Shown: one piece after another, positions 37,258-46,809 of the stretch
Layout: the number at the start of each line of letters is the position of its first letter
Numbering within the stretch: the stretch's first letter is position 1
From: Omphiscola glabra
Lineage: Eukaryota; Mollusca; Gastropoda; Lymnaeidae
DNA length: 64,000 bases
Direction: 5' to 3'
Assembly: GCA_964017045.1 (NCBI GenBank)
Contig: OZ024808.1
Location: forward strand, 7,821,284 to 7,885,283
Notes under the pieces: model-generated
What the model saw: the letters and a program-made list of their open reading frames with translations, nothing else
The model's database searches: none
What the model was told of the DNA's origin: nothing
Position numbers and translations under genes: made by a program

Positions 37258-38771
37258 CTGAACAGTGAACAATAATTTTTTTGTTAAAACTTAGAATATT
37301 TTTCAAAAAAGTTACATTCATATAAAATTGTAAAGGATCGCATGAGTTCTTTTCACTGAAGTCACATGAGTTTAATTGTGACCACACTGTTGAAAAGAGT
37401 ATTGAAATATTACTTCACACAAACGTCACAATTAAAATGGTACACATCCCTGAGCTTGAGCTGTATTTTGTTTAAAGTGTAGGGGAGTTGCTCAATTGGT
37501 CAGCATCACTCTCTCGTCCTTGCCTATTTGATCCAATGGCAAGACTTGGTCAAGATGACTGGAAATAGTCTAGGATGCAATAGATGACCAGCAGTGTTTT
37601 TTTAGTGTGTTTCACTGTGCACTTTATGTGTTCATATCGCAGGAGTTGTTGGCATTTCATTGTGTCAATGTCATACCACCTATGGGACTCCATCTCCGAG
37701 TTTTATTTCAGAGTTTGCCTTCTCTTAGATGAGTTGCCATCCAAGGTTAAAGAGCCCCACCCACCCTGGGTGCTGGTGGTGTTTTGCTTAAATAATAATA
37801 ATAATAAAGTTTATTTGAAAAGTCACGCTTCATCCCCAAAGCGCGTTACAAAGTCAAATCTTCGATGTTCGAGAGGCATCACTGCTGCCAGTTAGGCGCA
37901 TGTGAACTCCATCTCCCCATCTCCGGGTTTGAATTCAGAGTTGCCTTCTCTTAGATGAGTTGCCGTCCAAGGTTAACGAGTCCCATCCACCCGGGGTGCT
38001 GGTGGTGTGTTTGCTTGACTGGGCTTTGGTGGGGATTGAACTCCAGACCATCAACTTGAGATTTGTTCAGTTTAGACCACTCGGCCACCCAGCACCTGCT
38101 TGTCTAGGCATTGCTGAGGATGGAGCACCTGTCCACAAGGTTGGGATGGACTCAGTTTAGACTGCTTGGCCACCCTCAGGGCAGGGCAGCTAACATCATA
38201 CATTTCTCTTAGAGCACTCTAGTAAGTCATGATTCAATCAATTCATTATTGATTTACTTGGCTGTTCTCATCCACAGCTACTTTAAACACATCAACAAAT
38301 TACCACACACAAAAAAAAAACAGTCAAGCTTTTCCATAGTGACAACAAATCATGCCGGCTGGAGAAACCTGAAGATTTAATTTTCAGAACTAACAGAGAC
38401 TACACAAAATTTTTACTCAATGAGTTTTATACCCCGGATCCATTCAATGGGGCTGCTATAGCCAAGTGATTTAACTCTTGACAACTGTTTTGCTATTGCA
38501 CTAGTGAATCGCCCTCACCCTTTGCCTCAACAGGGGGCAGCAATACCATGAGAAATTCTCAGTGGCAAATACATTTTCTAAATAAAAAACAATAAAACAT
38601 TAACACAGAAGTTCATGATACAGTCAAACAGCAGCGGGGGGGGGGGGGGGGGGGGGGGGTTCCAGATCAACCAAACTGTAAACATATCCAACAAAGTTAC
38701 TGTACCCGAACTTGTGACTTGTAGGTTAACCTCTTTAGGTAGGTGTCAAACACAGCCCCTTCTTCTCTCTC
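37046..38771 (-). CDS. RalGDS-family N-terminal (RasGEF_N) fragment, two exons, opposite strand to the C-terminal half
   Basis: On the - strand, exon 38771-38706 (GAVFDTYLKRLTYKSQVR) joins in phase 0 to exon 37257-37046. The latter encodes SSLMWVTQKVRYIRSGTL, VESLTNSQGEMDSSYVNIF and ATYQTFATPRQVLDTLMDR. This is the RasGEF_N module that precedes the CDC25 domain in RalGDS/RGL proteins. No following CDC25 exons were found on the - strand down to the window start. Instead, the C-terminal half of a RalGDS-type gene lies on the + strand at 153-20472. Possible explanations are an inversion or misassembly splitting one gene, a truncated second copy, or a very long intron. An in-frame TAG sits just upstream of the first exon (38772-38774). 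Confidence 0.7.
37484..37560 (+). mobile_element. Possible tRNA-like SINE head
   Basis: gttgctcaattggtcagcat and later tatttgatccaatgg resemble degenerate box A and box B spacing. Weak. Confidence 0.25.
37685..37790 (-). mobile_element. SINE fragment (body without head)
   Basis: Duplicate of the body segment at 37903-38014 (shared gccttctcttagatgagttg and ggtgctggtggtgt), lacking the tRNA-like head; adjoins the tail of the fuller SINE. Confidence 0.75.
37791..38098 (-). mobile_element. tRNA-derived SINE
   Basis: On the - strand the head reads ctgggtggccgagtggtcta (box A-like, 38075-38087 on +), followed about 40 bp on by ggagttcaatcc (box B-like, 38033-38044). A non-tRNA body follows, ending gcgctttggggatgaagcg and an ATT-repeat tail at 37791-37806. 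This is the architecture of a pol III-driven tRNA-derived SINE. A second partial head lies near 38150-38180 (ggtggccaagcagtctaaac on -). Confidence 0.8.
38706..38771 (-). CDS. Probable upstream RasGEF_N exon with adjacent in-frame TAG
   Basis: On the - strand the stretch reads EREEGAVFDTYLKRLTYKSQ and can end at CGG before gtacag, in phase with the 37257 exon. It resembles the EEL-DGVVYSVTLRKV element preceding RasGEF_N in RalGDS proteins. A TAG at 38772-38774 interrupts the frame immediately upstream. Either the acceptor is this tAG itself or, if splicing uses ttatcag at 38814-38816, the exon contains a nonsense codon. The donor is weak, so the borders are uncertain. Confidence 0.5.
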
Positions 38772-39353
38772 CTATTTCCATTTTCTGGTAGTATCATCCT
38801 GAGACTGTACATTCTGATAAAAGAATAAAGTAATAAAAAATTTCAACGTAAATTAGGAATGAAAATTAATTAATGATTTCACATTGGTGACAAATATAAT
38901 CACACCTAACCTCAGTGGTTTCTTTACCTTGACAATTGGGGCTACTTTAAAAATGTATGACCAACAGAGGTTGAACTGAAAATGAACTAGCTGTCAATAG
39001 TACTAGTTATCATTCTTACAACTTTAACATAATCCTTTTGTTACACATTCAGCTCTATCCTCTCCTGTCTCACAATTATTAGCACTCTTGTTAGAGACTG
39101 TACAAAATATTTGGTGTTTGGATAAATATTTCATTTTAAAAAAAAAGGGAGTGACTGTTAGTCAATAAATGCACCTTATGACCCCTTACGACACCTTATG
39201 ACCTAGGAATTGGAAGTTGTATAATAATATGAGCAAATGTGCGATGATGGAACTGTGAGGAGAACAAAATATTGGGTCAATGCAGAGAATTAGTGCCATG
39301 ATGTCATTTTGTGATTTTTGTAAAGGTTGTGTTTTTGATGCACTCCCCTTAAT

Positions 39354-39930
39354 GTTGTAACTAGAGTTAAATTTTCCTTGGTTGATTAACTGTAATTTTA
39401 AAACTTCATTGGTTGGCGATTTATATTTTATTTGTTCCGCCATATTTGAAACAAATTGGATACATAGACAGGCATTGTATTTTATTCTTTTTGGTGGAAC
39501 CTGAAATAAAGTGTGTAAAAGTTTATTCTATGAAACTGTAAGTTGAGTTTTCATTATTTCTTTATTTTATAATTATTTTTGGCCATTTTTTATTGTTTTT
39601 GTTCATTTTCATAGTTTTTATGCCACAGTGTGTAAATCATGATTTAGTAAATGCCACATGTTTTTTACTTGCGGCTTTAGGGATAGATTTAGGGTTCAGG
39701 TTAGGTTTAGGGATAGATTTAGGGAGTTCAGGTTAGGGTCAATACCTAGGTTAGGTTTAGGGATACATTTAGGACATTTTTTTCATTTAATTTTTTAACG
39801 TTTATTCCTAATTTTAGCAAACATGAGTCGTGAGTTATTTTATTTTACCCAGGCCGCCATCTTGGTTGCGGCAACCCTAGAACCCATAAAAGTTCACAGG
39901 TCCAGCAACCAAGATGGCGGCAGTGTAGTA
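39354..39930. repeat. Copy 1 of a tandem segmental duplication ending in a hairpin
   Basis: Shares with 40204-40935 the segment ggtggaacctgaaataaagt through ttttataatta, a TTAGGG-like stretch, and a terminal inverted pair gccgccatcttggttgc (39853-39869) / gcaaccaagatggcggc (39905-39921). Confidence 0.88.
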
Positions 39931-40203
39931 CATAATGGCACCAATTGTCTGCATTTACCAATATTGTGATATTAAAATATTTATTTTAAAAAATGATTGA
40001 ACAAATGTATGGTTTAGGGTTAGCGTAGTTAAACCAATTTTACCTACAAATGAATAAAAATCGCTAGGTATTTTTATTTTACATTTATTCTTCATGTTAT
40101 GTGTAATGACTGTGAAAGTGTTGGCTAATGAAAAAAGATGGGTACATGACGTCATTTGCGTGTTTTGTTAAGTTGGTCTTTTGGATTCACTCCACCTAAT
40201 TTT

Positions 40204-40935
40204 TTTTAATAGAGTTAAATTTTCATTAATATGACGGTGGCAAATTTTTATTGGTTGATTAATTATAATTTTTAAAATTTCATTGGTTGGCCTATTAAAT
40301 ATGTTAATGTGTTCCGCCATTTTAGAAGATTTTTTGGAGGTTTGTCACATTGTGTTTCATTAATTTTTGGATATTATTTTCGGTGGAACCTGAAATAAAG
40401 TGTGTAAAAGTGTATTCCATGAAACTGTAAGTTGGGTTTTCATTATTTCTTTATTTTATAATTAATTTTGGCCATTTTTCTTAGTTTTTTTTTTCATTTT
40501 CCTAGTTTTTAGGTTAGAGAAAGGGTCAAAACGCTAATTCCGATAGGGTCAAAACCCTCTTTAGGGATGAATTTAGGGTTCAGGTTAGGTTTAGGGATAG
40601 ATTTAGGGTTCAGGTTAGGGTGAGGGATAGATTTAGGGTTCAGGTTAGGGTGAGGGATAGATTTAGGGTTCAGGTTAAGGTGAGGGATAGATTTAGGGTT
40701 CAGGTTAGGGTGAGGGATAGATTTAGGGTTCAGGTTAGGGTGAGGGATAGATTTAGGGTTCAGGTTAGGGTGAGGGATAGATTTAGGTCATTTTTTCATT
40801 TTTAAAATCTTTTTATTCGTAATTTTAGCAAGAACATGAGTTATTTTATTTTTTCATGGCCGCCATCTTGGTTGCCCCGACCCGTGAACACGTAAAAGTT
40901 CGCGGGTCAGGGCAACCAAGATGACGGCCATGGTA
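40204..40935. repeat. Copy 2 of the tandem segmental duplication, with expanded TTAGGG-like array
   Basis: Homologous to 39354-39930. The hairpin arms here, catggccgccatcttggttg and its partner near 40910-40932, are about 25-30 bp. The internal 30-bp repeat has expanded. Confidence 0.88.
40555..40790 (+). repeat. 30-bp TTAGGG-like minisatellite, ~8 copies
   Basis: Unit gggatagatttagggttcag plus gttagggtga; each unit contains TTAGGG twice. One-unit relatives occur at 28081 and 58930 on the other strand. Confidence 0.95.
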
Positions 40936-41231
40936 AAAAATGTGTACCCATCTCTATAAATTTACCAAAGTGTTATATGACAACTCAGTGTTTGAATATG
41001 CAGTAAATCAGTAGCTATTTATTAGACTCAGAAGACAGCATTTACCAATAACTAAACAGTACGCAGAAAAGTATTACTCCTGTCCCTAGGCCTAGGCTAG
41101 GATAAATCATAATACTTTACATTTACATTGTCTTTATCTTTGTCATGTCTTTATGAATATTAATATTATATTAAATTATAATATATGCTTTTACTTTTAC
41201 AATTTACAGGCAAGCACTAATTTCATGATTC

Positions 41232-41397
41232 ATGCACCATTGCCGTTAGCTTTAAAGTAAGTAAACATTCTTAACAGTTAAGTTAAGTGATAAGTCAGTT
41301 AAGTAATATTTCATAATTCTCAACCCTGAGGTTTGAAAGACCAGAAACTCTTTGGAAAGAATGTTTACTTACTTTAAAGCTAACGGCAATGGTGCAT
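41232..41397. mobile_element. Foldback element with perfect 41-bp arms
   Basis: Left arm 41232-41272 (atgcaccattgccgttagct ...) is exactly reverse-complementary to 41357-41397, with an 84-bp loop. No coding capacity. It looks like a MITE or foldback transposon. No clear target-site duplication. Confidence 0.75.
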
Positions 41398-41399
41398 TT

Positions 41400-42040
41400 A
41401 ACTAATGACATGTAATGACTAATTCTAATTGTTGGTTAATTATCAGCTACGGAGGAAGGGGATTAACTATAAAGTTTGTAGGCCTATTAGTATAATTATA
41501 TAATAATAATGTAAGGAGGAGGAATCTTGTGTATTAGAATTTAAGAAGAAAATTACTTGATTGCGATTTGATTAGATTAATTAGTGAATTGAATTATAAT
41601 TCAGTTTTTATTTCTTGGGTTGTACTTGTACAGGGAAGTAAAGTAAACAAAATATAATAAAAATCAGAAATAAATTTCCGGTCTATGGAAACAAAATAAA
41701 TATTATTAAATAACATATGGTCACTATTAAAAGCCAAATTATAATTTTAAAAAATTAAATATTATATTCTTATTTTAAAAACTGACATGTGAAATCAATG
41801 AATGACTGTTAATTAATTAATTAATTTTATTATACGGGCTCTAAATATGATTTGCTTGTATGGAGTTACCATATATCCTTTTATTATTGTCTGATGTTCC
41901 GCAAAACACTGATAATTAGTAATTATACTATGTTATAGTTACCTAGACCTTTTGAAAAATTTAGTAAACTTCTAAATTATGCTAAAAGCGGATTCACATT
42001 TTAATTATAACATATAATTTAACCCTATAGTAATTAAAGA
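41400..42040. other. AT-rich intergenic sequence, nothing recognised
   Basis: No coding or repeat structure identified. Confidence 0.4.
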
Positions 42041-42044
42041 CTAA

Positions 42045-42660
42045 TTTTAAGTGCACCATATTCAAAACGTTATGTTTTTTTTAATATTTTATTCTTCCGC
42101 TTAATGCGAATCTTAGCTAATACTAAGTGTTCAGTAAATGGTTGTTTTCCGAAATTGACAAGCTTTAAAAAAAATTACCACTCAAAGGAGAAATCAAAAT
42201 TCCCAATAACATTTTTGCTTTTACTTTTTAAGAGGGTAATAATATTTTTTAATTTTCTGCCAGGGAATTTGGTAAATAATAGATTGGGCATAACTGTTAC
42301 ATAATATAGAAAATTGGCTAATCACCATTTATTTAAATTCCAAATATATATTCTAAAATGTAAGCAAAATATATAGATTTTTTGTTAAATTCTCATTTTA
42401 AAAAAATATGAAGGGTATTTTTTTTGTCACACACAACTCACTCAGTTTAAATCCATGTACACAATAAAATCACTCATCATATAGAAACATGTTAAAAGCT
42501 TTTCTTTATTTTCTATAGTCAGTGTGCTCTCTCAATAAACACACTGAACAGTTTACAATAAAATCAACTATACAAAGTGCTCCATAAAGAATACAAAATC
42601 TTGGTATCACATTCAATTTCAATAATAACAAAAAACAATTTGCTGAAATGGTATATTATA
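42045..42660. repeat. Segmental duplication copy 1 (non-coding)
   Basis: Diverged match to 43805-44545: shared blocks include gccagggaatt...gtaaataatagattggg, aataaaatcactcat and ctccataaagaatac...aatcttggtatcacattcaa, in the same order and orientation. Confidence 0.85.
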
Positions 42661-42714
42661 TTATATAGAAGCAGTGTGCTTCTGAGAGGTTAAAATAATT
42701 AGTTAGTGAACGCT

Positions 42715-43330
42715 CTTCCCGTGCTTAACTTGGTGATGTATTTTTATGCTTATTATGAGTACCGGTATTGTCTGTCTGTTTTGTGACGTATGTTTTATTC
42801 CTTAAATTATGGAAAAGGACTTGCTTCAGTTGGATTTTAAGTTTCATCTCCTTCACTGCGTCTTATGGGGCTTTGTGGAACCACTTGATGTTGAGGCAGA
42901 CAACTATGAAAAATGGTTTGAAGTATTTTGAAATAAACTAAATTAATGAAAATATTTTGTTTTCTTTTTGTGTGGGGGTGGGGGGTGCAAAGTAAAGTAA
43001 TTGCATTTATTAATTTAACTTTATAACTTTCAGAACAAAAGTAGGAAATATAATAAGAATTATCCTAGAAGTGAAATGACACATTCGTAAATTATTTAGG
43101 CCTATTTAATAAAAAATTTTGGGTGGCTGTGCATGTTTTCCAAAATTTCCAGTGTTGGTGTTCAAAGCCCACGAATATCAAGACAAATTTCAGGTGATCG
43201 AAGTGAAATTCAGACTACATATCTCTGCTGATTTGGTATTCTGGTGCCAATTTGATTTAACAAATAGACATTCCCCTGAAAGGAGAGTTGGGGGATCTGC
43301 TGTCTGGGACAAGCTGATTCTCCATAAAGC
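42715..43330. other. Intergenic sequence, no gene seen
   Basis: Short open frames only, without splice or family support. Confidence 0.35.
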
Positions 43331-43420
43331 CAATGATATCTGCTGACTGGGACAAGCTGATTCTCCATAAAGCCAATGATATCTGCTGACTGGGACAAGC
43401 TGATTCTCTATAAAGCCAAT
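43275..43420 (+). repeat. ~46-bp repeat, 3 copies
   Basis: Unit gatatctgctgactgggaca then agctgattctccataaagccaat. Confidence 0.9.
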
Positions 43421-43454
43421 GATGTTTGTTGTTTTTTATTTTCTTTTATACTCA

Positions 43455-43780
43455 AGTAAAATTCTAAAATATATTGATTAACCCTTTGATAATCTACTGT
43501 TGTTGACGTATCCCCCCTCCCTAAACTAAATTAAAATATATTGATTAACCCTTTGATAATCTACTGTTGTTGACATATCCCCCCTCCCTAAACTAAAATA
43601 AAATACATTGATTAACCATACATAATCTACTGTTGTTGACATATACCCCCCCCCCCCTAAACTAAAATATATTGATTAACCCTTTCATAATCTACTGTTG
43701 TTGACATATCCCCCCTCCATAAACTAAAATAAAATACATTGATTAACTATACATAATCTACTGTTGTTGACAAACTAAAA
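43455..43780 (+). repeat. ~60-bp minisatellite, 5 copies
   Basis: Unit aaaatatattgattaaccct ... ataatctactgttgttgaca with variable poly-C runs. Confidence 0.92.
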
Positions 43781-43804
43781 TAAATTGATTTTTTAAAAAA
43801 TAAT

Positions 43805-44545
43805 TGTAAGTGCACAATGTTTGAAACTTTTTTAAAAGTCTTCTTAACATGTGAATTGAGCTAATACAGTGTTCGGTTTTTCACCAGTTTTTTCCCAAAA
43901 TGGACAAGCTTAAAAAAATCCCCAAACAAAGGAGAGGGATTATTGAACAGAAATCAAAATTCCCAGTTATATTTTTTTTTTGCTTTTATTTTTAAGAGAA
44001 TGGTCATTTTTCTGTAAATCGCTGCCAGGGAATTGAGTAAATAATAGATTGGGAGGAAATATTACATAGAAAAATTTGCTAATTTACCAATTTTTTAATT
44101 TTAGATATCCAGAAATATCAAACACAAGTCTATTGAGTAATAGTTGTGACACAAACAAAAAATATTTAAGATTTAAAAAATTCTTTTTTTTTCCTTTTTA
44201 AAAAAAACAACCCAAGTGCATACTATTCTGAGAGGTATTATTTAAATTGTTTTCATACAACAACTTCCCTCACTTCAATTCTACGTAAACCATAAAATCA
44301 CTCATATAGACACATGTTTAAAGCTTGTCTTTATTTTTCTTTATAAAAATGTCATTGATGATGGTCTCTTAATAAACACACTCAACAGTTTACATTTAGT
44401 ACACAAACTATTTGAAAATTTAGCCGTTAGAATTAAGAACATTATGGCTAAAAAGCAACTATGCAAAGTACTCCATAAAGAATACATAATCTTGGTATCA
44501 CATTCAATAATAACAAGAACAATTTGCTGAAATGATATTATATTA
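43805..44545. repeat. Segmental duplication copy 2 (non-coding)
   Basis: Direct-orientation homologue of 42045-42660, about 1.8 kb apart, with an insertion near 44395-44455. Confidence 0.85.
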
Positions 44546-45016
44546 TAATAAAATTTTGTATAAATTATTTTAGCAAAGTCTGATTAGCAAACAAGAGTAT
44601 GAATAGCAATCATGCATCAAAGTAGTTGCATTTTTATATAAATATATAATTGTCCAATTAATGTAAGTATATTTTATAAAATTTATATTATTTTTAAAAA
44701 AAGCAAAAATGCCTGGTGTGAAAATTAAAAAAAAAGAAAAATCATTAAAAATGTAAATTTAGATAAAAAGGTATTTCCATATTAAATAATAACACAGAGC
44801 AATGGGTTAATTTATGATTCAAAAATGAAGAATATATCCAGTATCAGCAGTACAGAATTTTAAATGTATCATCATGTTATACAAAGTAGTGAGGCATTGA
44901 GTTATGTAGTATAGAGGGCCTAGTCATTCAAATAGTATAATTCCAATTGTATTTCTGTTTGGAATTAACACTTAATGGCATTGCATTTTCAGTAGCATTC
45001 CCTTTAAGAAAAGGTT

Positions 45017-45155
45017 ATCCAACACTTTTATGGCACATTTATAGTTGATTGTCCAACACTTTTATGGCACATTTATAGTTGACTGTCCAACACTTTTATG
45101 GCACATTTACAGTTGATTGTCCAACACTTTTATGGCACATTTATAGTTGATTGTC
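45017..45155 (+). repeat. 34-bp minisatellite, 4 copies
   Basis: Unit gtccaacacttttatggcac plus atttatagttgatt. Confidence 0.95.
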
Positions 45156-45334
45156 AGCAAGAGAGACAACATTGAAAACAGAGTCAGGCAGTTTAATCTT
45201 CTTTACACACTTTTTCCTTTCTTCTGAACTTTGTTTAGGTTGAGGATTGGTGCCCATCCTTATTATTAAAGTACAATTATATAAGTAGGAAATATAGATA
45301 TACACATATATTGTGTAAAATTAATTTATAATTA

Positions 45335-45625
45335 TATTGTGGAGGGTTCAGACCTTGGTAGTCGACTACCGGTCCGGACTGACACTAACAGTTACAGTGA
45401 CCCACTTCATTATCCCAACGTGTATCTTGTCATAACCCAACTCCGCAACAGTCGTCCCGGGGCAATGGGACTGACACTAAAATGTTGTAAAGCCCACCTT
45501 CCGTTTAAATGGACATTAACCGTTGGTCCGTTACCTTGACCCCCCCCTACCCATGTAGGAAACAGGTCTACTACCTACCCATGTAGGAAACAGGTTGACT
45601 ACCAAGGTCTGAACCCTCCACAATA
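45335..45625. mobile_element. MITE with 29-30-bp terminal inverted repeats (PIF/Harbinger-like target site)
   Basis: Ends tattgtggagggttcagacc and ggtctgaaccctccacaata are perfect inverted repeats of about 30 bp (45334-45363 and 45597-45626). A TTA trinucleotide flanks both sides (45332-45334, 45626-45628), the target-site type of PIF/Harbinger. The 291-bp interior is non-coding, GC-richer than its surroundings, and contains a tandem pair of ctacccatgtaggaaacagg. Confidence 0.85.
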
Positions 45626-45629
45626 TTAA

Positions 45630-46310
45630 TGTTTTTTGTTGTACTGATGAAGGCAAGTGCAGAAATGTTTGAGTTTGTATAATGTGCAACCATGACTAAA
45701 GCTTGACATATACTGTTTTATGTACACAAATTGTTTGTGTCTCATTAAAATACTTGAAAGCTTTAGCGCAGTCCAACCCTCTTGTAATTACACACTTATT
45801 CCATAACATTAAGTTAAGAGAAGTATTTTTTTAATATTAAACCCACTTAGTTCTTGAAAGAAATATGATCGTTGATTAGACTTTATCTAAGCTATTCAAT
45901 ATATGAAAAAATCCATGAAATGTTTTACTGGTAATTGCCAGAGTTGCATTGTAGTTTTGTAGAGAATTATGAGCGTTGGTCAATTAATATCTGTCTTTAT
46001 GAGGGGCAGCAGTAGGAGTCAGATAGGAAATTACAAGTGCCAGTTAAGTGATTCACAAAATGAACAAGAATTTTACATAATATAAATATGTTATTCATTG
46101 AACTGTATGAACTCATGTGTTTACAGGTCGTCAAGCTATTAAGGTAATTAATTTTAAAAGAATTGATCTAAGAAATTTGTAGATTATTATACAATGTCCA
46201 AGTATGAATAAATCCTAAATTACAATTAAAAATGTCACATTTTTAAAAATGTAATGTAAAAAATGTAAAAATAGTAATTAAAAAAAAATCAAATTTATTA
46301 TTATTCTACT
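45630..46310. other. Intergenic 3' flank of the FMO gene, nothing recognised
   Basis: AT-rich, no coding support. It may include the FMO 3' UTR, which continues below 46547 on the - strand. Confidence 0.35.
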
Positions 46311-46317
46311 GCCATTT

Positions 46318-46318
46318 A

Positions 46319-46357
<39 letters not shown>

Positions 46358-46442
46358 GGCAGTTTTTTTATAGCGCAGTACCCCTGACTAGGGCTAGGCT
46401 CACTGCACTTCACATACAAAAAATTAGCAATTACAGAAAATC
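46318..46442 (-). mobile_element. SINE-like 3' end with (AAT)n tail
   Basis: On - strand: gtgaagtgcagtgagcctag, then gcgctataaaaaaactgcc followed by a long AAT repeat (46318-46357 on +). This resembles the tail of a tRNA-derived SINE; no head identified. Confidence 0.35.
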
Positions 46443-46546
46443 ATACGGGTATGAACTTATCAAATCCTTTTGGCCAGTTCTACTTGTTTAAAGTGTATAT
46501 CTTAGTTAGGCACTCAGATGTCTTGGTAAAAATTTGGAACTCAATT

Positions 46547-46809
46547 TCATAACAGGGAAAACAAAAATCTTATGACAAAAAACAAAATTAAAATAACTCC
46601 TAGATTGAAGAGGTAGCTATCCTTCCAGCTAGCTCTGTCATGACACGGCAAAGGTCTTGTTTTTAGAGGGGCAACTGTACGGTCCCACTGGGTCAAAAAG
46701 GCGTCACGTGCTCCTGACCACTTCCCAGGCCCACAAAGCCTATAAACGTATGGAGTTATTGTCCCAAAAAATGCGTGGAATGCCAAAACTGGGTCCTTTA
46801 TTAGCTCGC
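46547..46809 (-). CDS. FMO exon 8: C-terminal segment with membrane anchor and stop
   Basis: This exon begins after tttattgcag, which gives the right phase (exon 7 leaves one base) and joins as [20 protein letters not shown]. It continues [20 protein letters not shown], the FMO C-terminal GPGxWxGAR motif, and ends in a hydrophobic stretch [18 protein letters not shown], expected to anchor the protein in the ER membrane. The nearer AG (after atttgaag) would create an immediate stop and is rejected. Confidence 0.92.
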
